64,000 bases of DNA from Marisa cornuarietis (GCA_004794655.1 SMMW01000047.1:1490001-1554000), one strand, 5' to 3'. Positions 25,701 to 37,928 are shown, numbered from the stretch's first letter. Numbers and translations are program-made. Notes: generated by a model from the sequence alone, not told the origin.

Positions 25701-28700
25701 TTACTTTTTAGTGTCTTCCGCCTCGCTTCCGTCTTCACACCACTCCATCTAATTCCAAAACATAGCTCCATGCTTTTTCAGTTTTATTGCTGCATCAAAG
25801 CTCGTGCATACATCGGAGATGTCAGCAATTTTTCTGCGATCTAAAAAAAAAAAAATCAGGTAACACCAACGGTGCTTGTAACATGAACTGTGATGTCAAA
25901 ATCTGTGGTTGGTACCGAGAGAATGTGATCTTGACCCCCGACTGCCATGTCAAGGGAGAGTGTTCTGAATGGTGATTGGGATGCGCTGCTGTCGTTGACC
26001 TCTTCGTCACCTCGAAGCGTCCGCTAAACATAGGAATCCATCGAAACTTTCGCCCCTCCAGTCCCCCCTCCGCGCCACCTCAAACTTCTTCGGATGCGCG
26101 ATCTCATCTGCGATTGATGTTTAAAATGTCTAAGAGGAAACTTTTGCTCCTCTCCCGCTCTTATGCTCGAGCACGTACCCTTAAAAAAACTTCTGTTTTT
26201 TTATTCTCCCGAAAATCTATAAACTATAATGTCGATCAACGACAAGATCAAATAAAATACAAAGATTTAGTATTGTGGGGGCTTTTTTTCGGTCTTACCT
26301 CTTTGATCCCTGTGTTTGCTCTCCATTACCGTTAGGAAATTATATGTCAACATCCCCACCACTTGCAGTCGTTGCTGTTTTGTGTCGATGTCACTTACCG
26401 CTTTATCCGCCATATTAGGCTCTCGTGCAGAAAAACAATCAAAAAAGGACCTCTTTGCGTTTACGGGGGTTTCCTTCTACGCACAAATTTCTGTTTGGTA
26501 TACATCTCTCTTCCTGTTTTAAGTAACTAATGCTTGAAATACGTAGACAAGCTGCAGAAAGTAAACAACTTGAAAAAGTTAATTGCGCGTACAAATAATT
26601 TGCAATAATGAACATATAAGCATATAAATAAGTTGAAATAAGTAATAATCTGTAATAAGAGCGAGTAAATAAGTTTCAAAAAAGGAATAATAAGGACAAG
26701 TAAATAAGTTGCAATCGACAATAGTTTGCAATGATAAGAGGGAATATATATGATGCAGTAAATAGAGAAAAGAAAATGAGGACCAGACGAAGAAAGCAGA
26801 TGAAGAGATGGGCGAGATCTTAAAAGGGGAGGTTAAGAAAAATATCAGATAATAAAAATCATGTTATTGCAAAACGCATTCTATGATGAATCGTGCTCGC
26901 CTCAGTGAAAGGTGTAAGTGCGGCTCAGTGTCGCCGATGCCTGTGCCAACTACAGCCACTCCATCACCGCCACCCGGGTGTCGCCTCGTACTGTTATCAC
27001 AACCCCCCGCGGAAGGTGTTTGTTGCCTGGAAATTAAGCAATGCGTCCAGATATGAAGATCTACTTTATATACTTTAATGTTTTAAACAATTGCTATAAA
27101 CTCTCTCCACCTGCCTCCTATCTCCATCTGTCCCATTTAGAAGAAAGTGGTGAGGACTGTACAGATAACGCAGGGTCACCCCCACTCTGATTTCTAAACT
27201 CCTGCCTTCACTCCGAATTTTCAGTTACGATTCGGTCATGTCAACAATTCATTATAGTCTCAAGTTACAGAGCAAGAATAAAATTCTCGTAAATATTTGT
27301 AAGCAGCCAAGCCAAAAAAAGGAACAAAATAAAATTAAGAATTTAAGAAATGTTTCCATACTGCTATACCGTGCATGTGCCACCTCCAAGTCTGTAGAAT
27401 CACTATAATTAGCACAAAGTAGAATCTGTTTGCGCGAAATTCCGTTACTAGATGAGGGAAAAGAAGACTGGTATGGGGATGTTTATTATTTATTTGGCTT
27501 TCTTTCCTGTCCTTGATCGTTATCTCCTTTTAGAAATTGACGCCGGGAGGTCACCGTGGCAGCGTAGGGATGCCGTGACTGTCGCTGCAGGTGGAGAGTC
27601 CGGTCGCTCGTGTTTACCCGCAGTTCTCGACGACGCCTCCAGCATTATCCCCTCCCCCTCCCTCCCCCCCCCCCACACACACACATACATACGCAGTCGG
27701 GGAAGTTTTCACCCCAACCCACGTTCGTGCGTGTGTTTTGAAAAGTTCTTTTCATTCTCGCCGAAGGCCCCTTCCCTTTATGTAAGGGTTTGCAACCTCC
27801 CAGTCGCCTCAGTCTTGCGTGTTCTCAAGGATATGAACTCGCGATTTGTTGAGCAGCCGATCCGTTGGTGGTGTTTTCAGCTTCACTTAGGTTCGTGCCT
27901 GCCTCACAACTACTGCCTTACCTTTTTTTACCTACCCACCAGTGCTGCGGTTGGCGACAATGTAGCGTCTTTCAGGGCGACCAGCTTTCTCTGTGGTACG
28001 TCCTCAGTTTCCTTATCTCCCGTACTTTAATTTTTTAATTAGATGTGGAGTCGGTGTCGATCTCGAGCCACTTTATTGTCACACTTTGCAGACTGATATG
28101 CTGATTTTGCTTTGTAGTTTTTCACCATGTCGGTGGTAGCTGTCGTTGCTAATGATGGTGATAATACCTTTGGGGGTAGGGGTTACACCTTGTTAGAAGA
28201 GCAGTGTCCAAACACAACCAGTTGATTTCAAACGTTGAAGAGGACAAAACTAACGTTCTATCGTTTTTAACAGCAATGGTTGTGATGGTAATAAGAATGA
28301 CGATGAAGGGGAGGATAAGGACTATCCCAGTGTTCAACGCGACACTGCGCACTAAGCCTGTCCTCTCCTTTAAAAACAGAAACACAAAATTTTTACCCTC
28401 GTGATGCTGCGCTTTTTACCAGGTGTAGACGCGGATATAATGGTGGACATAATGACAGACACGAGGTTTGTTGTAAACTCCCATCAGTTTTAACCTGCCC
28501 CAGTCTTGTTCGCACTACTTGCAGCGATGCGCTCAGGATTATTACTCTAATCCATGACTGGCTTCTAGCAAGATTTCAAAATCTTACCTGCGGGATCATA
28601 ACAGATTTTAATTCTAGAGGCGTAAAAACTGTTTGCGAGAAGTGGTCTTCATTTTACTACTCTGTGTTTGTGAGGGTGTGTGTGGGTGGGTGGGTGCGCG

Positions 28701-29042
28701 CGTGTATGCACGTGCGTCAGTTTGCTGCGTTTAAAATCCACTAGTGAAATGTCTTTACGATGTTGACAACAGTTTAGTAGCTAGCTACCTGTAAGTACTT
28801 AAGCTTTCCAAGGTCTTGAACTTGCCAACGGAGTGTCTAAACAGATTTGCCCCGAACCCGTTAGTGACAACAAGTGGCCGTCACTCTCGCGGATTCTCTC
28901 ATTCGTTCAAGAGAATCTCGTTGAGCCCAGTGTGAGTTGATATGTGTAACTCTGATCGGTGGGTGGAAAGGAAGCGGATGTTAAAAGGCGGGTACCTAGG
29001 GAGGTAGTCGCATCGTGTGGAGGGGACGTTGACAGGTGTTTA
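22770..29042. other. Gene-free sequence
   Basis: No convincing gene is visible. The largest frame, 192 codons at 27452-28030, crosses a CA-rich tract and has no domain. The interval 26525-26730 holds degenerate A/T-rich repeats of a unit like AAATAAGTTGAAAT. A 22-base minisatellite lies at 25374-25439 and a (CGCA)n tract at about 24758-24780. Confidence 0.5.
25374..25439. repeat. 22-base minisatellite, three units
   Basis: Three consecutive 22-base units, at 25374-25395, 25396-25417 and 25418-25439, share the pattern YAATCWGTSCCAYAGYTAAG with substitutions only. Units 2 and 3 are the closest pair. Confidence 0.8.
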
Positions 29043-29781
29043 AGGCCTATTCTCACGCTGCAATTTACCGCATTTTGCAGGGTTTGTAGGCCCTGCTAGG
29101 ACCTTTTGCTAGGAGTTTTGCACACGGCTGGGTGGGGGCTTAGCATCGAGGTTTTCATGGATATAAGGCGATTCTGTTTTCTTGCAGAGCCTGACCTACA
29201 TTACGTGGCTGTAGCCAATCGGAATGCTTGAACACAGTCGCCTCCCTTTTACCTCCAAATTAGAAAATGGCGATGTGGTCAGGGGAAAGGTGTACGAGTA
29301 TGATTTGTATGTTGGAAAACTACCTGTGTCTGTTCGACACTACCGAGATAAGGCCAAGATTGCCTGAATTGAAATTGCTTGTGCTCTGGGCAGCCTCGAT
29401 CAGATATAAAAGTTCTTCAAACGTTGCAGACGACATTCGCAAAAAGCGTCTGCATTCTCTCCGAGTCTTCCGAAGATATTTCTTTTAGAGGACATGAAAA
29501 TAAGGCATCTAAGCGACTCCTTCGCCCTACACACCCCTCACCTACATCTTTTCTTCTTCTTTTCTCTCTCCCTACTTCATCAGACAATATTATTAACGTA
29601 GCAGCAGTAGCTTCCGAAAGTATCTGATTGTCTGCCATTTTGTCGACTACCCACAATGCGCTGCGCGGATGACGTCACCTAGCAGGACACTAGCCAGTGG
29701 CTACGTGAGTGTAGAACGGTGCCTAGCAGGCAAAATCTTCACGTGCAAACCCTGAAAACATTGCAGCGTGAGAATAGGCCT
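29043..29781. mobile_element. Harbinger-like non-autonomous DNA transposon
   Basis: A perfect 21-base terminal inverted repeat, AGGCCTATTCTCACGCTGCA plus one A, is found at 29043-29063 and as its reverse complement at 29761-29781. Similarity continues inward for roughly 40 more bases with gaps (CAGGGTTTG and TGCTAGG at both ends). The flanks are TTA on the left and CTA on the right, compatible with the 3-base TWA target duplication of PIF/Harbinger elements with one substitution. The element is 739 bases, too short to carry an intact transposase. A 73-codon frame inside it (29267-29488) may be the decayed remnant of a DNA-binding protein and is listed separately. The superfamily is inferred from the ends and flanks. 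Confidence 0.75.
29267..29488 (+). pseudogene. Possible MADF-like DNA-binding domain remnant inside the Harbinger-like element
   Basis: The translated frame contains MLENYLCLFDTTE followed, about 45 residues later, by SLRVFRR. This resembles the first and last helices of a MADF/Myb-like domain, where an aromatic-rich xLYD-type motif is followed by a W-x-x-L-R type helix. The middle fits better in another frame, where the same DNA reads IEIACALG, like the EIAxxLG helix of the family, so at least one frameshift is implied. PIF/Harbinger transposons carry such a protein beside the transposase, which agrees with the surrounding inverted ends. The similarity is by eye, short and weak; chance cannot be excluded. 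Confidence 0.3.
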
Positions 29782-29939
29782 CTACTCGGTGCATGTTATC
29801 CTCCCGCCCAGGCACCTCATCATTTTACTTTCAGATTTCTTGTGCATTTATAGCAGTCCTGGCCGTTTAATGTCGATAAGGACGTGCGAGTCTCAACCAC
29901 ACGTGTTTGTAAATTCAGTATTCATTACTCGTTTCATTT

Positions 29940-30320
29940 TCTAGCGTCTACAATGGAGCGAGAGATAGAGAGAAAGGGGGGAGACTGAGACTCATAGGGA
30001 CAAGGAAGTGAAGGAGCCGGTGTTTTACGCCGTGCCAGCAACTAACACAATATCACGGCAACAAGAAACTGGACAAAAAGAGGGACAGAAAACATTGAAG
30101 AGTAAAGAGAAATGAAAAAAAAGACAGAATGAGAAAACACTAGAACACGGAATGAAATCGCAAGGGAGAAATGAATGAAGAGTTTGAGGGCTGAGAAGGA
30201 AGGGAAAAACTGTATAGGGAAAGGAGGAGAGAAAAGGACTGAAAGAAAAAGCGAACAGAACGAACTTGCGGAGATGAAGAATGTTGATGGAAATAATAGA
30301 AGGAAATAAAACGAATAGAT
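29940..30320. repeat. Purine-rich strand-asymmetric tract
   Basis: The + strand is overwhelmingly A and G for nearly 380 bases, with runs such as GAGAGATAGAGAGAAAGG and AAGGAGGAGAGAAAAGG. It is not a simple tandem repeat. A short SINE fragment interrupts it at 30014-30057. No gene is seen. Confidence 0.65.
30014..30057 (-). mobile_element. SINE family B, 3' fragment
   Basis: The sequence GGTGTTTTACGCCGTGCCAG and the following bases through ATATCACGGCAA match, with substitutions, the block at about 35803-35845 that forms the 3' part of a SINE family B copy read on the - strand. Only this short part is recognisable. Confidence 0.5.
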
Positions 30321-30325
30321 TGCGT

Positions 30326-30589
30326 TCAGACCTTGCAGAGATGAAGACAGGATTTGTGAGGGTGGCTTTGATGGGGACCTCGCGTGATTGGCTGGTGATG
30401 CTGCAGCTGCCGCTGCTGTTTACACAGCGAAGCCAGAGCGACAGACGGCAGAGGGCGAGGGCGAAGGTCGCTTGCCATTGTGCTTGAGCGCATCGAGGGT
30501 GTTACGCAGCAAGGGTAGGCCTTGAAACGTTTGCACAGATCTGTAGCCAGGTAGAGCACGGCGATACACAGCAGGTGACGGGAGGACAT
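30326..30589 (-). CDS. Candidate short secreted-type protein (unrecognised)
   Basis: An 87-codon frame starts at an ATG at 30589 on the - strand and lies in a patch clearly more GC-rich than its surroundings. The first residues, MSSRHLLCIAVLYLATDLC, have a basic N-terminus and a hydrophobic core like a signal peptide. The rest has several cysteines, including a C-C pair in AYPCCV near residue 27 and C-x-x-x-C at the end, and is rich in Arg, His and Gln. I recognise no family. A second frame over the same DNA (30420-30677) contains HNGKRP, which looks like an amidation plus dibasic cleavage site. Either frame, or neither, may be real, and splicing could join them. The neighbouring purine-rich tract would lie downstream of it. 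Confidence 0.22.
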   Translation of the reverse strand: MSSRHLLCIAVLYLATDLCKRFKAYPCCVTPSMRSSTMASDLRPRPLPSVALASLCKQQRQLQHHQPITRGPHQSHPHKSCLHLCKV

Positions 30590-33565
30590 CGAAGCGATGC
30601 GCACGAACGCACACGTACAACGAACACACACGGACAAATTTATCCGCGCATTTACAAACACGTAAAATCACATGCATGTATAATTATACACAATCATACG
30701 CACATGCACGAACAAACACACACACACACACACACGTGTGCAGCAATAACGCACGTACTCAGAGACGTGACGAGCTAGGGTACCCCTGTCTACAGGAAGC
30801 ACTCAGTGAATGAATGATTTACGAACAGGAGTGAATCAGGTTGAGCTCATATTACAAGGCCCCTTCTGTGCCGTCGGTCATGTTCAGTCAGTGCACGATC
30901 CTCTGCTTTAACAGGTGTGCACAAAAAAACTCTCCCACCCCTCTCTTTCCCCTCTCCCATTCACCCCCCACCCCCTTCCTACATCCCCCATATTTTACAC
31001 GTTGCAGCTGTAGAGTAGATTACAGCGTTCCCCACATTCCAGCAATGATCCCCGGTCTTTCAAAACCCTGTCGGTGTGAGGGATCCGTTCAGGTGTGCTG
31101 TCTCTTCTCTGCCTGGTAGTAGCAGACCGAGTCTTTCTGGTAGTACTGACGGGAACCGTTGTTCCATTAATACGAAAACTGTCGGTCCACTAGGTTACCA
31201 CCTACACAAATAAATAAATACATAAACTGGACCAAAGCCTTGACCGAGTGAAAAGGGTTTCTACACTCGTCGTTAACTCTTACCACGCGAGCATTCCTGC
31301 TGATCATCACGTGACTTGTTACGTGCCAAAATTATTTTTAAAACCCCTTTCCGGGTCTGTTTACTCTCAACAAGAAAGAAGGGCGGGGAGAGAGGGAGAG
31401 AGAAACTGGGAGCGGGTGGGAAGCTTCCTGCAGCACCTTTGTGGCGAGTAAACCTCTGAATGAAAAGCTTTGCTAGCGTTCGATCCAGGCGCTGGAGGCC
31501 GCTAGACCGTGCTGTCCAACGCGAGTTACCATTTTTCAGCGACTCGTAGCGAGAACCAGTGTTTCATAGCTCGCTGGCTCTGCAAATACTTTCGTTCCGG
31601 TGGCCGACTTGGTAAGCGTACCCCCCACCCCACCCCAAAGCGACCCGAGCCCGCGTGGAACCTTCAGTTCGCGTGGGGTCACGTGACATCGAGACCCCCG
31701 GCGACCAAACCATGGATGGGGATCAGAAAATGCACTTAAGCGCCGCTTTGCTCTTGGGGTTCTTTCGTTTCTAGTAATAGTTCTTTGGTCCTGGAGAGAG
31801 TGGGGTGCGAGCTAAGGGAGGGAGGCTCTCGGTGTGGTGGTCATTGAACGTGCTGCGCTTTTGACTGCAAGTTGGGACTGGGGTGATTTGCGGGTGGGAG
31901 GAGTAATCGATAGTATCGAATCGAAAATCGGATGGCCGGATGTTGCTGTCCTGCATTCTGGATGCGGCCACTTACAGAGTTCGAAGAAAAGGCAAAAGAG
32001 AAAATGACAAAGTCAATTTTTATATTTCCTTTCCCTGAAGCAACACTCTGGGTGTTATTGTAATGTCAGGCTCGTTGTCATATTTCTGGGAAAATGTTGG
32101 TAGTGTCCTTTCCTGGTTAGCCACTCACGCAAGCTGACGACATCCTCTTCATAGCATGTTCCCTTCCCACGGTACACCTAAACCTCGAAACTATTTTGAT
32201 CTACTACTAAACGACAGTCGAATTGATACCCGTTTCATAACCACCGTTATTCATCTACATGTTTATCCCAACATTTATCTAAGGAAATGTAAGGCCTGCA
32301 CCGATTATAAGACGTCTGCGCTGACCACTTTTACATTTCGTGGAACAAGAGAGGCATAAACCAATAAAAAATCCCATTAAGCTTTTTAACCCACTGCTGA
32401 GCCCAAATTTATGCTTTTGCCACCTCAGTCACTTAATCCTAGCTATGGAATCCTACCCGTGTAAGTGTGTGTGTTGCTCTCGATGAGCATGCATGCGGGA
32501 GATTAAATACCTTCGCACAGGTAAGCAGTTGTGTAGGCCACCCGTCAAGAGAAGCTGTGCACGAAAAGCTGAATGGTGCACAAGACGTGCAGGCATGCTG
32601 TAACTAGTGTGCAACATAGATCACTGCATGCTGTTCCCTGCCAACTTTGGTCTTATCGATGGACAATTGGCCACACCGCTCTCTCTCTCTCTCTCTCTCT
32701 GCATACCTGTAAGTAGTCGATACACCTTTAGATCCTTTCTGTGTACGAAGCCATGGTGGACATAAGCGCATACTGCGACGGATTCTTTCATCTGGCTGTT
32801 TACAACAAATTAGGTAAGAACTGTTTTGTTCTTCGTTACAGAGGGAAACGTTAGAGTTTCGAAGGCAGTCACAATAGCAAAACGGATCTGGTACAGGGTT
32901 TTGATTGAAGTTTAAATATTTACCGTTAAGGTTATCCTGGGACGTTCTTTTATGTAGGTGTTGATCGCTTTTTACGTGTTTTTCTGTAGGTTTTTTTTGT
33001 AATTAACGATGCGGAAAATTTCAGCCTGTTTCATTAAAGACACTCTTTTAACGGTCAACTCCTTTTTTAAATTGCAGGGTGCGTGCCTCATCCAGGACTT
33101 CTTGTGCACGCACCCGGTTAATGTCTCCCCCCCCCACCTAACCTCCTCTCGCTTCCTCCTCAATTTGCTTCCCTTGCCTCCTCCCATCCTCTGTCACTTC
33201 TGCTCTTCGCTGCTTTTCTTTAATAAATAAACAGGCGGAGCCCTCTTTGAAGTCACTGATTACGGTTCCTTGGCAAACAAGGCGTGAGGACAAGCACGAA
33301 GAAATTAGAGCTGTTATTCTGTGTGAAACACTCATAGAGCGTGTGCTGACTGTGGACCACGAGATGAGCAGTCTGGCGGCCTGGCTGACCGACCGACCGA
33401 AATTATATCGACAGAGGGGGGAACATTTTATATGGAGCTGTCGAGAAACATTCGGCTTTCTTCCGGCAAATATTGCACCGGCAAACTGAAAGAGATGGAA
33501 AACAGACATATTGACAGCCCTATTTGGACAGAATGGAAAGAAATATGAATAATTGGTGTTTATTG

Positions 33566-33598
<33 letters not shown>

Positions 33599-34647
33599 CG
33601 TGTTCAATCGTGCATTTGTGCATGTGTGCTCGTTTAGATAGTCTGTGAGTCATTTGTTTCACTTTTAAAAACTTGACATTACTATTTGATCATTTTCTCA
33701 GCATTTTGATGTTCATTTGCCTATATCGTGAGGAAATAATTATTATCTTGTCCTGAGCGTTACCCAGTATTTATTTATTTATTTATTTTGCACCCTACTA
33801 GGCCTTTAATGCGAGCTTCACGGTCAAGCAAGGAGTAAACAAATAACAGGGAGAGGATGCACGGGATGTTAATCCCGCCTTACACTGAGGCTAAACGTAG
33901 CGTGAGAGACATGCGGTGTGAATATAATGCGATCCACAGGAGTGTGCACGATTACAGGACGGAAGCACAAAAGAAGAACTGCGATGGTAACCACTGCTAA
34001 TGATGCAGAGCCTGACTGTCGGTCGGTGGCAGAAAGCCGAGTCAGACGAGAACCAAGTGCTCACTTGATGAAATAACGCCGGAGACAATTAGATTTTCTC
34101 TGGACTCCTTCCCACAAGCGAATGGACCAGGCGATAAATATCATGACAACAGATTTTTTTTGCCATGTGTTGCTTTCGATTCTTGTTGCAAATGTCAAAT
34201 AAAACTATCCCTTTTTCTCTTGTTATTCTTAGCTGTTATCATGTAGTTTTTCTTTACCCACCCAATCTCTCTTTCTCTGTCTTTCAAGAAGTTTTTCTTC
34301 CCTTGTAAAAGATTGGCTGTTAAGACCTGTTTTCTTTTTAGGATTCACAATACCAGGAGAGTAGGAACGACTTTATACAACAAGAACAAGTAGCATTGAA
34401 TGATGAAAGAGTATTTCTTAATCAACAAGGGACGAGGACATGGCGAGGGTTAGGAGTGGAAAGCTTAGATGTTTACTGTAGTTGTTTGATATTCACAATT
34501 TTTCATTAAACTTCTGTTCGAATTATCTTGAAGCTCTACAGTTCCTTTATATAGGTCTCATTTGCCGAATTCGCGGCTGATATTTTATGGAGTAGACCTT
34601 CTAACAGATGTGCTTTCGGGGGCTCCAGAGCATTCCGTGGACTGAGG
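30590..34647. other. Gene-free sequence
   Basis: Contains CA runs near 30716, a CT run near 32681, a compound GT/GC run at 33566 and a (TATT)n run near 33768. No reading frame has recognisable features. The 174-codon - frame at 33138-33662 is partly the translation of the GT/GC run. Confidence 0.5.
33566..33601. repeat. Compound (TG)n(CG)n microsatellite
   Basis: About twelve TG units pass directly into about five CG units. Alternating purine-pyrimidine DNA of this kind is prone to form Z-DNA. Similar compound runs are at 36784-36811 and 51730-51766. Confidence 0.95.
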
Positions 34648-34790
34648 ATCATCGTGACATCAGCGCTGGCGACAGACCCGATGCATTAGTTGATCCCCAG
34701 GAGTCCCTCCTCACTGAAATCAAAAAGAGAAAGCTGTCTTAGCTTGGTCATGTGACACGCCACAAGACTGTTGATAAGACTATCCCCTCC
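34648..34790 (+). pseudogene. Non-LTR retrotransposon reverse transcriptase fragment (LINE family 1, second copy)
   Basis: Translation reads DALVDPQESLL, then KKRKLS-stop-LGHVTRHKTVDKTI. This aligns with the NKIAKLV...PLLSTVKRRKLVFFGHVTR...SKTI segment of the remnant at 22290-22769. One in-frame stop replaces the aromatic pair before GHVTR. Only about 45 codons are recognisable and both sides decay quickly, so this is an old, heavily truncated copy on the same strand as the first. Confidence 0.7.
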
Positions 34791-35784
34791 AACTCCCCCC
34801 GAAGAGCGTTGGAAGGGTAAAAGCAAGCCGAAGCTTTTCCTTTAAAAAAAAAACAACAAACTAACGAGTGAACCAGCCTATATATATGTCCCATGCTCCT
34901 CCTAGCAAACGACAGACTTTGAGGATCGGGGGGGGGGGTAGGGTGGGATCGAAGACGTTAGGATTCTCATTTTTTAAACGGCCGAGTCATGTGACAAGAC
35001 CAACCAGTTAACTCTTTTTTTTACGCATAAATGTTTCCCAAATGAACTGTTATTGTTTACGAACGGTTGCAAATAACAAAACAGTCACAGGCTTATGAAA
35101 GTTTCTTTTGTTTTTTATTCCTCAGACAAGTTTTGTGCTCAAACCGTAAATCTAAAGACAGCATTTTCAGTTTATGAGCCTCTACTTTCTTAAACGTTTT
35201 TTAACTTGGTTAGGTCTGTAATAAGATTTAGAGACAAGACCATTTACAAATTCATCACAATCTGCTGTGTACTTCAAGATTTCATATCGGGATATATTAC
35301 TTCGCCATTTGTTTGAGTGGTTCGTTTTGTTAAACCAGTAGTCTCAAAATTAGAAATTGTTTGCTTGATTGGAGAAGAAGCCGTCAAGTTACTTCGGTTA
35401 AGGGATCGAGACCAGATACAACAAGAGTCGAGTTAGGCTTTTCCTAATTTTTAATAAATGTTCTCTCTAAACCTAATGAAGGTAGAAAATATACTGGATT
35501 TATCTTTTATAGTTAGTACAGATAATGAACTTTCGTCCTGTTTATGTTTGGATATTTTTATTTATTTAAAGGAAACTCGAGAAATACGTTTAGAACATAG
35601 CTCGACTGCAATAGTAAGCACTAGATACAAAAGTTACTAGTTACTAAATACATGTCAGTTTCTTTTGGGACAAATAGAGAAGTAAACAAACATGGTGGAC
35701 AAGTATTTATTTTCAAACAAGAAATAATGTAAAGGGAAATCACAACATGAAAGGACTTTTTTCTTGGGGCAAAGGTTAGTTTAG
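34791..35784. other. Gene-free sequence
   Basis: AT-rich, with an A-run near 34843 and a ten-base G-run near 34929. Nothing gene-like is seen. Confidence 0.5.
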
Positions 35785-35965
35785 TTACTGGGGAGGGAGT
35801 TGGTATCTTACACCGAGCCAGCAACTAAGGCTATATCAGGGCAAGGCAGCCAGCCCTGTAAGCAGATGTCACATGCAAAGAAAGAGCAGCGTGCCCGAGG
35901 GGAGATCCGAACCCAAGACACTGTAATGGTGACAGGCACTTACCGTTGCGCCACCGGGCCGCCCA
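35785..35965 (-). mobile_element. tRNA-derived SINE, family B (copy 1)
   Basis: On the - strand it begins GGCGGCCCGGTGGCGCAACG and continues through a B-box-like GGGTTCGGATCTC. A body follows with TTTGCATGTGACATCTGCTT and CTGATATAGCCTTAGTTGC, ending near GGTGTAAGATACC. An AGTTTAG direct repeat at 35778-35784 and about 35964-35970 could be the target-site duplication. Other members in this window are at 44440-44603 and 45719-45872, with a fragment at 30014-30057. Confidence 0.75.
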
Positions 35966-37218
35966 GTTTAGGTGTCAAAAGACACAATGTGACAAAGAGA
36001 TGTTTAAGCCTAGGGTGAGCTAGGGACAAAAAGTAGTACGACTGATTTGTATGAAATCGCAAGAACCGAATTTGTAAGAAAATGTTAATGCGGCATTACT
36101 TGCAGATATTAACCACACGTCCTCCGTTGGTCTCAATGCCTATTATACTGTCGTGTTCTTATTGTTTGCTTAACGGCCAGACCACATTTTATGGACGCCA
36201 GAATTAGTTCTGGAACTGCATCAGATATCAGTGCTATTCAAAGTGGTAAATGATACCCTTTCCTCTAAGCCCGTGTTCACGTTTGGACAAGTTCCTCCCA
36301 CGCTGACGGAAGGCGTAAAAATTAACTTACACCGGACTTTCTCTCCCCACCCTCCCCCCACAGGCATTCTTTCCTACATCAGGTGAACGCCGATAATGAA
36401 CGAACACAGAAGAAACAGTAAATTGAATTCACCCGATATAGGAACCGCCATCGTCACAGCCTGTTAAGATAAAAAAGGCACAGCTGGGTGGCCTTACACT
36501 ATTCTAGAATTCGCTCTTCGTGTGCCAGCATCATGCCTGTGCCTGCAAACGCATGGAGCGATAGGCTCACGGCCGATGTTTCCTCGGTTTTTTTGGTCCC
36601 TCGATGAGCCGCGGAGGTCGCCATGCTGAACGGTTAGGGGCTGGAAGAGAGACGGGTATGTTGATTGTGATTCTGAAGCTTTGACCTTAATCCCACAACT
36701 CTTTAAGTGCTATCAATATGTGCAAGAAAGAGTATTTTTATGGGACGGAGGTTCATGCATATGGTGGGGAGACTAATAGAGAGAGAGTGTGTGTGTGTGT
36801 GTGCGCGCGCGCGTTTCAAAGCACAACTTCTCTGATCACGAAGAAGCATCGAGCGGAATTTCTTGTCCACTGTTTGTTTCCGGGTGGAGGGTGATAAGTC
36901 AGTGGACTCGCTTGGAACAAGTTCTTTTTTTTATAAGTTATATTGTATTCAGAGGTATGCAGTGCGTCGGTCAGGGTGTAGATCCATAAATGTGTTAATG
37001 AGTGCGTAGGTGTGTAGACGTATTAATGTGTAAAGCATTCAGTTTAGTCTAACGACTCTAACCCTTCCCTTCCCTCTCCTCAACTTCTGATGGCGCGAGG
37101 CTTTCAAGCGCTCTTAGCAACACAGAGCGGATCGGATGTCCTGGGATCACATCTCGTCTCTGCACACAATGTTTTTCTTTCTAGCTACTTCAGTGATCGC
37201 CCCCTTCTTCGTAATAAT
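35966..37218. other. Gene-free sequence left of the inverted repeat
   Basis: Contains a compound GT/GC microsatellite at 36784-36811. No gene, and no transposon end, is seen at the junction with the inverted repeat arm. Confidence 0.5.
36784..36811. repeat. Compound (GT)n(GC)n microsatellite
   Basis: About eight GT units followed by about five GC units. It produces a short Cys/Val/Arg-type false frame. Confidence 0.9.
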
Positions 37219-37879
37219 ATATATCTAAGAAAGGCACAATTGAAGAAAGGAAGAAAGTAAGACTGTCTCTTGATTGAGATAAAAGACTAGAGAACAAGCG
37301 AAATACACGGTTTGTCAGAAAGTTAAAAACGTAGTCATGCTGAATGTTTTCAAAGGTAATAGAGCAGCGAGAAATCCCCTGCCAATGAAAAAAAAAATTT
37401 AAAGATGAGAAACTCCTGATAATAAAGTAAGGAAAAAATTGGAGAAAGTTTATGAAAAGCGTCATCTTGCCATTGGGGTGGAAACTAAGAGAGTGTCTAA
37501 TCACCTACTTGATTACTTTTTTTCCCTTACTGTCACAGCAGCCATCATATTGTGCGAAATAACTGATCTTTTTTGTTCTTGTGGCTTCATGTTTGCTAAG
37601 CATCTTACGGAATGAGCCTCGCATCACACGCTTTTACGCCCTGGCTGTCCAAGCTCCTGCGGCGCTAAGTTAACAATTTTTTTGTAACACGAGAGAGCAA
37701 AGAATGAAGAGAAAAAACCCCTTCAATTTCCCCTAGAGGAGTGCTTAATCAGGTCCGAGTATTCTACTCCGCTCATCTTTTCACAGACCGACGAATCTTT
37801 TAGTCTGCCCACGCACGCTTGTCTTCCTTTCCGACAAATTACCTAGAATCGTACGTAGGAGGTCTGGCTTCTTCTTTTA

Positions 37880-37928
<49 letters not shown>

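Noticed and set aside
27452..28030. 192-codon open frame, the longest after the receptor
   Set aside because: It runs across a CA/CCCC tract and shows no recognisable domain or codon preference.
31590..31625. TCCGGTGGCCGACTTGG, resembling the head of SINE family B
   Set aside because: The similarity ends after about 15 bases and no B-box or SINE body follows.
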